DNA of 64,000 bases from an uncultured Actinomycetes bacterium (GCA_937876315.1 CALEHQ010000045.1:16001-80000); one strand, 5' to 3'. Positions 16,806-26,254 are shown, counted from the first letter of the stretch. Notes: generated by a model from the sequence alone, not told the origin. Numbers and translations are program-made.

Positions 16806-18710
16806 TCAGTCGATGAAACCGCGTTCGCGCAGGTGGCCGATGATCGTGTCCGCTGCAGCTTCCGGGGGCAACGAGGTCGTATCGACGATGAGTTCAGGGG
16901 ATTCCGGGGCTTCATAGGGAGAGTCGATTCCGGTGAAGTTTGCGAGTTCGCCGCGACGGGCCTTGAGATACAAGCCCTTGGGATCGCGTTCCTCGGCGAC
17001 TTCGATCGGGGTTTTCACGTACACCTCGATGAATTCGCCATCTTCCACGCGCTCGCGAGCCATACGTCGTTCGGCGGCAAATGGTGAGATGAACGACACA
17101 AGGACAATCAGGCCGGCATCGACCATGAGTCCCGAAACTTCGGAGACACGACGAATGTTTTCGACTCGATCCGCATCGGTGAACCCGAGGTCTTTGTTCA
17201 GCCCGTGACGAACATTGTCTCCGTCGAGCAGGTACGTATGGCGGCCTTGTTCGAGGAGCTTTTGTTCGACGATGTTCGCAATCGTCGACTTACCAGAGCC
17301 GGACAGGCCGGTGAACCAAACAACGCATGGCTTCTGACCCTTCTGCAACGAATGAGCGTGCTTATCAACCTCAATCGCTTGCCAATGCACATTGTCGGAA
17401 CGACGTAGTGCGAAATGAAGCAGCCCTGCAGCAACTGTTGCATTAGTGAAACGATCGATGAGGATGAAACCACCCATATCGCGGTTCTCGTCGTACGGAT
17501 CGAACGGAATCGGGCGATCCAAGTTGATGTTGCAAACGCCAATTTCATTGAGTTCAAGCGTGCGGGCAGCAACGTGTTCAAGCGTATTGACATTCACCTT
17601 GTACTTCGGCTGCGCCAATGTCGCGCTCACCGTGCGAGCGCCAATTTTGAGCAAGTACGGGCGACCGGGAAGCATTCCCTGATCGTCCATCCAGACAATG
17701 TGCGCTTCGAACTGATCGGCGACTCCAGGCGGTGCAAGCGATGTCGCAATAACGTCGCCACGACTCACATCGACTTCGTCAGCGAGCGTGATCGTCACTG
17801 ATTGACCAGCAACTGCTTCTTCGAGATCGCCGTCGTAGGTGACAATCCGTTCAACGGTGGTTGTTCGCCCCGAAGGCAGGATTCGAACAGAATCGCCTGG
17901 TTGCACAGTGCCGCCAGCGATCTGACCAGAGAAGCCTCGGAAATCGAGATCTGGTCGATTCACCCATTGGACAGGCATACGAAACGGAAGCGACTGCAAT
18001 TCGTTGTCGACCTTCACATTCTCAAGATGCGTGATCAACGGAACACCTTGATACCAAGGCATGTTCGATCCGACCTCAGTGATGTTGTCGCCCGCTAGTG
18101 CCGACATCGGAATGCATGTCACGTCGTTCAGGCCGATTTGAGACGCGAACTCTCGGTAGTCGCTTTCGATCTGCTCGAACACCTCTTGGGAATAGTCAAC
18201 GAGATCGATCTTGTTCACCGCAAGCACAACATGACGAATGCCAAGGAGCGATACCAAGTAACTGTGGCGTCGTGTTTGGGTGAGCACACCCTTCCGCGCG
18301 TCGATGAGCACCACGGCGAGATCTGCAGTCGAGGCTCCGGTGACCATGTTGCGCGTGTACTGCTCATGCCCAGGAGTGTCAGCAACGATGAACTTGCTGC
18401 GTTCCGTCGAAAAAAATCGATAGGCAACATCGATCGTGATGCCTTGCTCACGTTCGGCCGCCAAGCCGTCGACGAGAAGTGCGAAGTCAAGTTCGCCGCC
18501 TTGCGTCCCGACCTTTTTCGAATCGACCTCGAGGGTTGCCAGATGGTCCTCAAAAACAAGTTTTGAGTCATAGAGCAAACGTCCGATCAGTGTGCTCTTG
18601 CCATCGTCGACACTTCCGCACGTGATGAACCGGAGCATTGACTTGTGTTCTTGACGTTCGAGGTAGGTCTCGATCCCGACAGCGAGTAACTCATCGTGTA
18701 CGTGTGGCAT
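16806..18710 (-). CDS. cysNC: Bifunctional sulfate adenylyltransferase subunit 1 / adenylylsulfate kinase
   Basis: The 634-residue fusion has two parts. Residues 1 to about 440 are CysN, a GTPase of the EF-Tu type with P-loop GSVDDGKST (32-40), DTPGHEQY and NKIDLVDYS. Residues about 455-634 are APS kinase (CysC) with P-loop GLSGSGKST (468-476) and [11 protein letters not shown]. With CysD it makes APS from sulfate and ATP, then phosphorylates it to PAPS, starting sulfate reduction or sulfation. The ATG overlaps the cysD stop by one base (TGATG). The fused form is also found in mycobacteria. Confidence 0.96.
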   Translation of the reverse strand: MPHVHDELLAVGIETYLERQEHKSMLRFITCGSVDDGKSTLIGRLLYDSKLVFEDHLATLEVDSKKVGTQGGELDFALLVDGLAAEREQGITIDVAYRFFSTERSKFIVADTPGHEQYTRNMVTGASTADLAVVLIDARKGVLTQTRRHSYLVSLLGIRHVVLAVNKIDLVDYSQEVFEQIESDYREFASQIGLNDVTCIPMSALAGDNITEVGSNMPWYQGVPLITHLENVKVDNELQSLPFRMPVQWVNRPDLDFRGFSGQIAGGTVQPGDSVRILPSGRTTTVERIVTYDGDLEEAVAGQSVTITLADEVDVSRGDVIATSLAPPGVADQFEAHIVWMDDQGMLPGRPYLLKIGARTVSATLAQPKYKVNVNTLEHVAARTLELNEIGVCNINLDRPIPFDPYDENRDMGGFILIDRFTNATVAAGLLHFALRRSDNVHWQAIEVDKHAHSLQKGQKPCVVWFTGLSGSGKSTIANIVEQKLLEQGRHTYLLDGDNVRHGLNKDLGFTDADRVENIRRVSEVSGLMVDAGLIVLVSFISPFAAERRMARERVEDGEFIEVYVKTPIEVAEERDPKGLYLKARRGELANFTGIDSPYEAPESPELIVDTTSLPPEAAADTIIGHLRERGFID

Positions 18711-19612
18711 CAGAAGTGACCTTCCTGCTTCTTCTTTTCGAGTGACCCCGCCGATTCATGATCGACGGTTCTTCCCATACGCTCAGACGTCGTCGTGATG
18801 AGCATTTCCCGGATGATCTCTGGAAGTGTTGTTGCATCGCTCTCGATTGCACCGGTAAGCGGATAACAACCGAGCGTTCGAAAGCGGACGTTACGGATTT
18901 CGGGTTCCTCGCCCGGCTCCAAGCGCATCCGCTCGTCATCGACCATGATCCAGAGACCATCTCGTTTAACAACGGGGCGCGGAGCCGAGAAGTACAGGGG
19001 CACGATGGGAATCTGCTCGCTGTAGATGTATTGCCAAATATCAAGTTCCGTCCAGTTGGACAATGGGAAGACGCGAACGCTTTCGCCTGGAGCTTTTCGC
19101 GCGTTGTAAAGATGCCAAAGTTCGGGCCGTTGCTGTTTGGGATCCCATCGATGCTGCGCCGACCGAAGAGAGAACACTCGCTCCTTCGCTCGCGACTTCT
19201 CCTCATCTCGTCTCGCTCCACCAAAGCCGAGATCGAATCCGTATTTTTCAACAGCCTGTTTCAGGCCCTCTGTCTTCCAAAGGTCGACGTGAAGGGAGGT
19301 GCCGTGATCGAAAGGGTTGATGTCCTTCTCGATGCATTCGGGGTTGTGGTATTCGATGAGTTCAAGGCCGTTGTCTCTGACGACGCGATCTCGAAACTCG
19401 TACATCGCTTGAAACTTCCAAGTCGTGTCGACATGAAGCAATGGGAACGGGAGTTTCGAAGGTGCGAATGCCTTCATCGCCAGGTGAAGCATGACAGTGC
19501 TGTCTTTCCCGACCGAGTAGAGCATCACTGGACGCTCACTTTCGGAGAATGCCTCACGGAAAATCTGAATACTCTCGGCCTCAAGGCGCTGAAGATGGGT
19601 AAGCGTTGTCAC
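18710..19612 (-). CDS. cysD: Sulfate adenylyltransferase subunit 2
   Basis: The protein of about 300 residues has the PP-loop signature [44 protein letters not shown] and the [10 protein letters not shown] segment typical of CysD. It forms ATP sulfurylase with CysN. The GTG start at 19612 is preferred because AAAGG precedes it by seven bases and homology begins there; the frame is open to 19648. No phosphoadenylylsulfate reductase or sulfite reductase gene adjoins, so the rest of the pathway lies elsewhere, or the PAPS is used for sulfation. Confidence 0.96.
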   Translation of the reverse strand: MTTLTHLQRLEAESIQIFREAFSESERPVMLYSVGKDSTVMLHLAMKAFAPSKLPFPLLHVDTTWKFQAMYEFRDRVVRDNGLELIEYHNPECIEKDINPFDHGTSLHVDLWKTEGLKQAVEKYGFDLGFGGARRDEEKSRAKERVFSLRSAQHRWDPKQQRPELWHLYNARKAPGESVRVFPLSNWTELDIWQYIYSEQIPIVPLYFSAPRPVVKRDGLWIMVDDERMRLEPGEEPEIRNVRFRTLGCYPLTGAIESDATTLPEIIREMLITTTSERMGRTVDHESAGSLEKKKQEGHF

Positions 19613-19722
19613 GCGGTGACCTTTTCCTTGATGGCTGGCCGTGAACACGATTCACGACCATTTCGACAGGATTGGTAGACAATAGCATCCGCACTCGCCA
19701 CATCACTATCGGCACATCCCAA

Positions 19723-20541
19723 CTAGTTGCCGGATTCAGGCCAGGTCAGCCCTACGACCTCATCGAGTTCGGGTCCGAGAAGTTGACGGCCCAAGGCCCG
19801 GAACGCCTCGACATCGCCAGATGATTCAAAGCGGTGCACTCCCCCACGATCGGTGTCGCCGCGAAGCGCATTGGCCTCTCGGAGGAGGTCACTTACACAG
19901 AACGCAGTCGCATCTGCCGAATCGACAAGGACCACATCGCGACCCATCACGTCGGAAATTGTTCGGGCAAGAAACGGGTAGTGCGTGCAACCGAGCAGCA
20001 ACGAATCGACATCGGCGTCTACGAGTGGGGCCAAGAGGCGCTCAGCCAGCACGTGTACTTGCTCTGAATCGGTTTCCCCACGTTCCACAAACTCGACAAA
20101 ACCCGGACATGCAGCGCACGACAATTCAACGCCAGCATTGTGCTGGGTGACTGCACGCTGATAGGCGCCCGAACCAATCGTTCCGACTGTTCCGATGACT
20201 CCGACGCGCCCATTTCGCGATGCACCAAGAAGTGCGGCTGCGCCTGGTTCGATGACTCCGATAACCGGAACCGGAGTGATCTTCTTCAATTCATCGAGCG
20301 CTGCCGCTGAGGCAGTGTTGCAAGCAACAACCACCATCTTGACGTCGTGATTTCTCAGTAAGTGCTCGGTGATTTCAAGGGCGAAATCCCGGACTTCTCC
20401 GAGGTCTCTTGGACCGTAGGGATAACGACCGGTATCGCCGACGTAGACCAGATCCTCGTTGGGCATGAGGTCGATAAGCGCACGGGCCACAGTGAGGCCG
20501 CCGAACCCACTGTCGAACATGCCGATTGGCCGGGAATCCAC
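19723..20541 (-). CDS. murI: Glutamate racemase
   Basis: The 272-residue protein shows MFDSGFGGLTVARAL (8-22), the first catalytic cysteine Cys74 in VVACNTASA and the second Cys185 in LLLGCTHYPFL, with the spacing of MurI. It supplies D-glutamate for peptidoglycan. A GTG start is used (first residues DSRPIG). It lies 41 bases downstream of cysM on the same strand, the same neighbourhood as in Mycobacterium tuberculosis (cysM, Rv1337, murI), though the Rv1337 membrane protein is absent here. Confidence 0.96.
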   Translation of the reverse strand: MDSRPIGMFDSGFGGLTVARALIDLMPNEDLVYVGDTGRYPYGPRDLGEVRDFALEITEHLLRNHDVKMVVVACNTASAAALDELKKITPVPVIGVIEPGAAALLGASRNGRVGVIGTVGTIGSGAYQRAVTQHNAGVELSCAACPGFVEFVERGETDSEQVHVLAERLLAPLVDADVDSLLLGCTHYPFLARTISDVMGRDVVLVDSADATAFCVSDLLREANALRGDTDRGGVHRFESSGDVEAFRALGRQLLGPELDEVVGLTWPESGN

Positions 20542-20582
20542 AGTCTGAGGGTACTCCCCGACTCTGCCCCGATTGGGCGGGT

Positions 20583-21533
20583 CTAGAAGTAGATGATCTT
20601 TGAAGCGCGATCGGTGACGTCGTCGATGTCGTCAGTCCATGCGCCAGTAGAGAGGTACTTCCAGCCGCCATCGCAAACGATAAAGACAATTGTGCCGGAC
20701 TCGATCTGGGATGCGACGCGAACAGCGCCGGCAAGCGCTGCACCGGCCGAGATGCCAGAGAAGATGCCGCACTTCTCGGCGAGAAGTCGCGTGAATTCGA
20801 TCGATTCGCGCGGACGGACAATGCGCTTGCCATCGAGAAGCTCTGGCCCGCCCCATTTTTCATAGACGGGCGGGATGTATCCCTCGTCGAGGTTGCGCAG
20901 ACCTTCAACGCTCTCGCCAAGCGGCGGTTCAACAGCAAGGATCTTGATGTTTGGGTTTTTCTCTTTGAGGAACGTACCGACACCCATGAGGGTTCCGGAA
21001 GTACCAAGACCAGCAACAAAGTGTGTGATCTCAGGAACATCGGCCCAAATTTCTGGGCCAGTTGTGTCGTAATGCGCCTGCGGATTCGCTTCGTTTGAAT
21101 ACTGATAGAGAAACGCCCACTCCGGATGCTGCTCGGCCAATTCGATCGCGCGCTTCACGGCTCCGTTGGACCCCTCGGAACCAGGCGACAGGATCACTTC
21201 AGCACCAAAAATCTCGAGCAACTGACGTCGTTCGATCGACACATTTTCGGGGAGAACGATCTTGATCGGGTAACCCTTGATACGAGCGATCATCGCCAAC
21301 GCAATGCCGGTGTTTCCCGAAGAAGGTTCAATGATGGTCTTGCCGGGCGTAAGGGTTCCGTCGGCTTCGGCGTCTTCAACCATCGCCAACGCAATGCGGT
21401 CCTTGACTGAACCCGCCGGGTTCTGACTTTCCATCTTGCCGAGGATGCGCACATTCGGATTCGGGCTGAGCACGGAGACGTCGACCATCGGCGTGTTGCC
21501 GATCATGTCGAGTACCGAAGAGTAAACAGCCAT
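20583..21533 (-). CDS. cysM: CysM-type cysteine synthase (PLP-dependent, O-phosphoserine-like branch)
   Basis: The 316-residue PLP enzyme has Lys44 in NPAGSVKDR, SSGNTG (71-76) and the GTSGT phosphate cradle (177-181). Several stretches match mycobacterial CysM closely: ERRQLLE (101-107), EITHFVAGLGTSGTLMG (168-184), LRNLDEG (212-218) and WKYLSTGA near the end. In M. tuberculosis CysM uses O-phosphoserine and the thiocarboxylated carrier CysO. Arg213 here aligns with the arginine I recall as reading the phosphate, which favours O-phosphoserine. The Mec gene lies about 100 bases upstream on the same strand but no cysO is between them. Confidence 0.9.
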   Translation of the reverse strand: MAVYSSVLDMIGNTPMVDVSVLSPNPNVRILGKMESQNPAGSVKDRIALAMVEDAEADGTLTPGKTIIEPSSGNTGIALAMIARIKGYPIKIVLPENVSIERRQLLEIFGAEVILSPGSEGSNGAVKRAIELAEQHPEWAFLYQYSNEANPQAHYDTTGPEIWADVPEITHFVAGLGTSGTLMGVGTFLKEKNPNIKILAVEPPLGESVEGLRNLDEGYIPPVYEKWGGPELLDGKRIVRPRESIEFTRLLAEKCGIFSGISAGAALAGAVRVASQIESGTIVFIVCDGGWKYLSTGAWTDDIDDVTDRASKIIYF

Positions 21534-21630
21534 CGAGAACCTCTAGAGACGCGGTGCAAAGGGGGGATTCAAACCGGACCACCATTGTGGACGACCCGAG
21601 GGGTAAATGTCGACCCAAGAGGTCTGGATT

Positions 21631-22056
21631 CTACTGCTCCAGCACCAGAACGGGTTCTTCGGTGATCTCACCCTCGAGAATCCGGTACGACCGCACCATC
21701 GGCTGGCCCAGCCGGAACGAGACAATCACGTAGTGCCATGCTGGATCAGGCGCCTGGGCGACATCGGTCGGCGACGGGTACGGCTCAGAATGGGTATGGG
21801 AATGGACCACGCCGACGAGTTCGACACCACGATCCTCGGCGTCGCGGTCGGCCTGAAGGTGCACCTTCGGATCGATTGTGTAGACCCGACTTGAAGACGC
21901 CCTATTAGGGCTTGGATACCAAGCGTCGACCACACAAGTTTCTCCATCGCCGCCCGGTCTGCCGCCTAACAATCCGCAGGCCTCATCGGGAAGGCCGTCG
22001 GAGAGGTGTACGAGGAGATCGTTGAGAATAGTGACCGGAAGTTGCAGCACGGGCAA
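21631..22056 (-). CDS. mec: Mec-type JAMM/MPN metalloprotease
   Basis: The 141-residue protein is a compact JAMM peptidase. Glu25 in DEACGLLGG and the zinc motif HSH-x7-S-x2-D (His85, His87, Ser95, Asp98) are intact. In M. tuberculosis the homolog Mec+ releases cysteine from the CysO-cysteine adduct made by CysM. Here it precedes cysM directly on the same strand, so the same job is likely, but the carrier gene is missing from the cluster. Other JAMM functions on ubiquitin-like proteins remain possible. Confidence 0.9.
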   Translation of the reverse strand: MPVLQLPVTILNDLLVHLSDGLPDEACGLLGGRPGGDGETCVVDAWYPSPNRASSSRVYTIDPKVHLQADRDAEDRGVELVGVVHSHTHSEPYPSPTDVAQAPDPAWHYVIVSFRLGQPMVRSYRILEGEITEEPVLVLEQ

Positions 22057-22109
22057 AGGCTACCGGCCTGCGGAAACCACGAGCGGATTCGGTCGCAGCG
22101 TCATAGCGT

Positions 22110-22637
22110 GTGGCCATGCCTCGTATCTCAGTTCCCGCCGGATCCGATCCGCTCATGCATGTCTGGACTGGTGCAGTTCCAGAACTCTCGATTCCCGCCG
22201 CACAATTCTCGGCTGCGGTTTACGAGAAGTCCGCACTCCCGCTTCGTGAATTCGAAGCTGCTCGAATTCGCATCGCGCAGATCAACGACTGTCAGCTGTG
22301 TCTCGGATGGCGCTCCGGTCGCGATGCGCCTGCACGCGCTGCAGAAGCCGATCTGATCGACGAGGAGTTCTACGCGCAGATCGGTAACGAGAATTGGAAC
22401 GGGTTTTCTGAACGCGAAATCCTCGCTGCTGAGTTTGCTGAACGTTTCGCGCTTGATCACCTTTCGATGGATGATCCTTTTTGGGTTCGTCTGCGAAGCG
22501 CATTCACCGACTCAGAGATCGTTGATCTCGGACTCTGCGTCGGCATGTGGGTATCGCAGGGCCGCCTTAATCAGATCCTTGATGTCGACGGTGGGTGTCG
22601 AGTCCCATCACCCGAAGCACCTCTCACGGGCGGCTGA
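22110..22637 (+). CDS. Carboxymuconolactone decarboxylase / AhpD-like protein
   Basis: The 175-residue helical protein has the CMD-family segment EAARIRIAQINDCQLCLGWR (50-69) with a redox CxxC at Cys61 and Cys64. Members with this pair act as alkyl hydroperoxide reductase partners (AhpD); others are decarboxylases. The start is GTG at 22110 or ATG at 22116. It begins a rightward series with smpB and is divergent from mec. Confidence 0.85.
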   Translation: MAMPRISVPAGSDPLMHVWTGAVPELSIPAAQFSAAVYEKSALPLREFEAARIRIAQINDCQLCLGWRSGRDAPARAAEADLIDEEFYAQIGNENWNGFSEREILAAEFAERFALDHLSMDDPFWVRLRSAFTDSEIVDLGLCVGMWVSQGRLNQILDVDGGCRVPSPEAPLTGG

Positions 22638-22675
22638 TCTCACAACGGTTTCGACCGGTAGCCTGAGCGCTTCCC

Positions 22676-23167
22676 ATGGCGACGAACGACGATCCGAACG
22701 CAAAGAAGATTGTGGCGACCAATCGGTCGGCTCGTCACGACTACGAGGTCCTCGACACTGTTGAGGCGGGCCTGGTTTTGCGCGGTTCCGAAGTGAAGTC
22801 ATTACGGGATGCGCAGGTTCAGATCAAAGAATCCTTTGCCCGATTCGATCAAGGCGAAGCGTGGCTCATCGGAATGCATATTGCTCCGTGGGGAACGAGC
22901 GGCGTTCATGATCTCGCCGAACCCGATCGCAAACGCAAACTGCTGTTACATCGCGAGCAGATCGAACGCTGGCGAATGCGCGTCGATCTCGAACGACTTT
23001 CTATCGTCCCGTTGTCTCTGTACTTCTCCGGCGGTCGAGCAAAGATCGAACTAGGACTTGCTCGAGGCCGAACGAAGGGTGACCGACGTCAAGCGATTGC
23101 CGAGCGCGAAGCTAAGCGTGAGGCTGACCAGGCACTTGGTAGGTCACGAAAACGCGGCGAGGACTGA
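22676..23167 (+). CDS. smpB: SsrA-binding protein SmpB
   Basis: The 163-residue protein matches SmpB: VATNRSARHDYEVLDTVEAG at about 13-32, LRGSEVKSLR (about 41-50), FARFDQGEAWL, and the basic C-terminal tail after ERWRMRVDLERL that enters the mRNA channel. With tmRNA it rescues stalled ribosomes. Its RNA partner gene ssrA is about 2.5 kb downstream (25640-26024). The lipoprotein gene at 23169 begins one base after its stop. Confidence 0.95.
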   Translation: MATNDDPNAKKIVATNRSARHDYEVLDTVEAGLVLRGSEVKSLRDAQVQIKESFARFDQGEAWLIGMHIAPWGTSGVHDLAEPDRKRKLLLHREQIERWRMRVDLERLSIVPLSLYFSGGRAKIELGLARGRTKGDRRQAIAEREAKREADQALGRSRKRGED

Positions 23168-23168
23168 C

Positions 23169-23858
23169 ATGCGAAAGAGCATTTTGATCACCGCACTTTC
23201 GCTCTTGTGCATGTCCCTTCTCATCTCCTGCAGTTCTGAAACTGGGTCGTCGCCGCCGACTGAAAGTTCAGTCACTACAGAACTAGTGCCTCCCGTGACC
23301 ACTGCACCCGTCCCTCCCCCAACACCGAACACCAGTGTGCTGTTCGAGTTCGCCACTCCACAGTCGGTCAACGGATGGTCGAGTGTCGATGACTCAGTTA
23401 TGGGCGGCATCTCTGCAAGTACGACAATGTGGGTAGAAACAGGTGGATTCGGCGCTTTGTTGTTTTCCGGCAGGATGACAACGGAGCAGAACGGTGGCTT
23501 CACTTCCACACTGGGACCATCCGATCAGCGCCTTGGCCAGGTTGCAACTGGAGCCACGGCACTGGGTGTGAGCGCAATCGGTGATGGTCGCACCTATGTG
23601 ATGCAACTTCGGGCGGGCCGGTCCGGACAGGACCGCTGGATTGCTCGATTCACACCTACGAGCACCACCGGAGCGAGCAGCGCAACTCTTGTTTTGATTC
23701 CCATCGAATCATTTGCGCCGGTGAGCCGCTTCCTTCGCCCGATAACGCCGAACTCCCCCCTTGATCCATCGACCATTGAGCAGATCGGCATCTATCTCAT
23801 CGATGAACAAGTCGGAAATTTCCGACTCGCTATCGAACAGATCACAGCGATCCGCTAA
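23169..23858 (+). CDS. Secreted lipoprotein with CIA30-like domain
   Basis: The protein has 229 residues, with a lipoprotein signal ending at Cys21 (LLISC) and a Pro/Thr/Ser-rich linker (about 25-58). A beta-rich domain beginning NGWSSVDDSVMGGIS matches the CIA30 / complex I intermediate-associated fold, a galactose-binding-like jelly roll. In bacteria its role is unknown; sugar or protein binding at the cell surface is possible. The start at 23169 is one base after the smpB stop, so it is probably translated from the smpB message. Its end overlaps the convergent SRPBCC gene by four bases. Confidence 0.8.
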   Translation: MRKSILITALSLLCMSLLISCSSETGSSPPTESSVTTELVPPVTTAPVPPPTPNTSVLFEFATPQSVNGWSSVDDSVMGGISASTTMWVETGGFGALLFSGRMTTEQNGGFTSTLGPSDQRLGQVATGATALGVSAIGDGRTYVMQLRAGRSGQDRWIARFTPTSTTGASSATLVLIPIESFAPVSRFLRPITPNSPLDPSTIEQIGIYLIDEQVGNFRLAIEQITAIR

Positions 23859-24304
23859 TTCGATTCTTTTTGGAGCCGCTCTGCTTCGCGTGCTGCGCCG
23901 GTTGCAAAGCCGCGCACCATTTTGGTGAGGAAACCTGAGACGCCCGGAACGCGTGTTGTCCACGAACCTTTCCACGAAATGCGGGTTCCCCCATCGGGCG
24001 TTGATGTGAGGCGCACATCGGCCCGGTAACCCTTCACCGGCATCGGACCCGACACGATTTCGTATGCCTGATGGTTGGGAGCGTTGAATTCGACGATGCG
24101 CTCCTTTGAAAGAGGGCCGCTCCTCGCACCAAGTGCGCGCACGGCGCCGATTCCCCACGGAGCAGGATCACCTTCAACCTCCCACGATGCGCGGCCAATT
24201 GACTTGTTCCACCGAGACCAACCGGGAGCATCGGCAATCACTTCGAAAACGAGTTCGATCGGCGCAGTCGAAACTGCCTCGATGTCGTAGGAATGCTTGC
24301 CCAT
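23855..24304 (-). CDS. SRPBCC (START-like) family protein
   Basis: The 149-residue protein begins with SYDIEAVSTAPIELVFEVIADAPGWSRWN, the common opening of polyketide-cyclase/START-like lipid-binding folds, and ends in a long amphipathic helix. Such proteins bind hydrophobic ligands in a deep cavity. The substrate is unknown. It is divergent from the lipase and convergent with the CIA30 lipoprotein. Confidence 0.8.
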   Translation of the reverse strand: MGKHSYDIEAVSTAPIELVFEVIADAPGWSRWNKSIGRASWEVEGDPAPWGIGAVRALGARSGPLSKERIVEFNAPNHQAYEIVSGPMPVKGYRADVRLTSTPDGGTRISWKGSWTTRVPGVSGFLTKMVRGFATGAAREAERLQKESN

Positions 24305-24375
24305 GTGATATCCCCTTACCCCCGGAGTGGAGTGATGACTATTAGCCTCGCATCACTTCAACGGTGAGGTTGACC

Positions 24376-25536
24376 ATGCGTCCCACATTCGCACTCTTGA
24401 CGGCGATAGTCCTGGCTGCGCTTGTCCTTGTTTCCTGCAGAACAACGTCATCGAACGCATTCAGCACTTCGTTCTACAACACACCTTCATCGATTCCATC
24501 GGATGCACCCGGCACGATTCTGCGGTTCGAAACCATGAATGCGCCATTCCCTGAGTCACAGGCGTGGCGGGTTCTCTACACCTCAACCGGAATCAACGGC
24601 GAACCGATTGCGGTTAGCGGAATGGTGTTTGCGCCTACCGGACCGATACCGCCGGGTGGACGCCCTGTTGTCAGCTGGGCGCATCCAACCACAGGCATCG
24701 ACGATCCGTGTGCACCGTCACGTTCACCAAAGACCTACGACGATGTGCAGGGACTCGCTGACTTTCTCAATCTCGGATGGGTTGTTGTCGCGACCGACTA
24801 TCAAGGTCTCGGCACCGACGGCATGCATCCCTACTTGGTTGGAGCAAGCGAGGCGCAGGGAACAATCGACATCGTTCGTGCAGCGCGCAACATGGACGAA
24901 GCCGGCGCATCTTCCAACTATTTCGTGTTTGGGCATTCGCAAGGTGGCCAGGCAGCGCTCTTCGCCGGCCAAATGGCCTCGGCCTACGCACCTGAGTTGC
25001 GATTACTCGGCGTTGCTGCTGCCGCGCCCGCAGGTTTGCTCGTTCCACTTTTTCAAGCCGACAAGAACACCGCTGCGGGAGCGGTTCTCGGTTCCTATGC
25101 AGTCGTGTCGTGGTCCGACATCTTTGGCTACGACGAAGCAACCGTCGTGAAATCCTCACTCAGTGATCGGGTTCGCGCGGTTAGTGAGAAATGCGTTGTT
25201 GGCGGATCTCGTCTGAGCGATATCGAGTTGGGCATAAACGACCTCATCCTGAAGGGCCGGATGTGGGCCGCGGACCCAGCCACTACTGCGCCGTGGTCAA
25301 ACCAGTTCGCGCTCAACACTGCAGCGCAATCCCCGATCACCACACCTCTACTTCTTACGCAGGGGACAGCGGACAAGATCATTACGCCTTCAACAACCGC
25401 TGAACTGACTGCGATGTATGTGGCGATGGGAAACAACCAAGCGACAGAACAGGTGATGGATGGCGTCGATCATATGAAGGCCGGAAAGGCATCGGTCCCG
25501 TATGTGGTTCCGTTCTTTCAGCGTCTTGCGAACTGA
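24376..25536 (+). CDS. Secreted lipase-like alpha/beta hydrolase (lipoprotein)
   Basis: The protein has about 386 residues, with a lipoprotein signal (LVLVSC, Cys21) and the secretory-lipase fold. The nucleophile elbow is GHSQGG (Ser188), WVVVATDYQGLG precedes it, TQGTADKIITP should carry the acid and DGVDHMKAG the histidine. It likely hydrolyses acyl esters at the outer membrane face. ATG at 24376 is preferred over GTG at 24364 because GTGAGG sits before it. It is upstream of ssrA on the same strand. Confidence 0.87.
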   Translation: MRPTFALLTAIVLAALVLVSCRTTSSNAFSTSFYNTPSSIPSDAPGTILRFETMNAPFPESQAWRVLYTSTGINGEPIAVSGMVFAPTGPIPPGGRPVVSWAHPTTGIDDPCAPSRSPKTYDDVQGLADFLNLGWVVVATDYQGLGTDGMHPYLVGASEAQGTIDIVRAARNMDEAGASSNYFVFGHSQGGQAALFAGQMASAYAPELRLLGVAAAAPAGLLVPLFQADKNTAAGAVLGSYAVVSWSDIFGYDEATVVKSSLSDRVRAVSEKCVVGGSRLSDIELGINDLILKGRMWAADPATTAPWSNQFALNTAAQSPITTPLLLTQGTADKIITPSTTAELTAMYVAMGNNQATEQVMDGVDHMKAGKASVPYVVPFFQRLAN

Positions 25537-25639
25537 ATCATTTACTCAATGGTGCAGTGTCGCACCTCGCCGGTAGTCTTGGGCTATCTGTTGATGGTGT
25601 GGGCAGCGCTGTTGTCCGCACCTAAGGCAGTGACGATCA

Positions 25640-26024
25640 GGGGCTGATCGGTTTCGACGTCGGGACCGAAGGCTGGATCGTGCGACCGGAGTGGCCTCAG
25701 ACTCCTTAAACGGGGGCACAAAATCAACCGCCGATGAGCAGTTGACTCTCGCCGCCTGATCACTCAGACGGTAGAGAGAAATCGTGACCAGCAATGGCGC
25801 ACGGGGCCTGCTCTCCGCAGCCCGGCAACAGAAGCGGAGGGTGACAGCCTGAAAGAAGGCTGACGACGGGAAAGACCGTTGGCATCGGAGAAAGATCCGG
25901 CGGCGAGGTTTCGGCCTCATCCGACCCGGCGGTGTGGTTGCCGTAAGCCACTGACTCGGGGATGGTCGTAGCGCGGACAGTTCTCACCAGACGGACGGGG
26001 GTTCGATTCCCCCCAGCTCCACCA
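25640..26024 (+). ncRNA. ssrA: Transfer-messenger RNA (tmRNA)
   Basis: The 5' end GGGGCTGATCGGTTTCGACG and the 3' end GTTCGATTCCCCCCAGCTCCACCA form the tRNA-like acceptor (GGGGCTG with CAGCTCC, one G-U) and T-arm with encoded CCA. Length is about 385 nt. A tag frame ends in a stop at 25757-25759 and reads GTKSTADEQLTLAA from 25715; the LAA end is the usual protease signal. The resume codon is probably GGC at 25715, by analogy of position. The segment after the tag is rich in complementary stretches, as expected for pseudoknots. SmpB is encoded 2.5 kb upstream. Confidence 0.93.
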
Positions 26025-26032
26025 ACGAGGTT

Positions 26033-26254
26033 TTGACGGGCATTGTCCCTGCACCCCTTGGCCATAAATGGGCACGGAACATCGCCCAGAACTGGGCACC
26101 AAAACTCGGCAGCGAGCAGTCGTCGATTCGCCAAACTGCCGATATCGTCGGACGCATGTTGGCCGATATCGAGCGCAACGGATCCAAGGGCAGCCGAGCA
26201 TGTGTGCTTTTGCGTCCGCCAGCACTAGCCCAGGCAATTGCCGTCAAGCATTGA
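26033..26254 (+). CDS. Possible small protein of unknown function downstream of ssrA
   Basis: An open frame of 73 codons from TTG at 26033 ends in TGA at 26252-26254, sharing bases with the likely TTG start of the next gene (TTGA). The residue mix is protein-like (KWARNIAQNWAPKLG, TADIVGRMLADIERNG), but no family was recognised and there is no good ribosome binding site. It may be a remnant, or leader sequence that stays open by chance. Confidence 0.25.
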   Translation: MTGIVPAPLGHKWARNIAQNWAPKLGSEQSSIRQTADIVGRMLADIERNGSKGSRACVLLRPPALAQAIAVKH

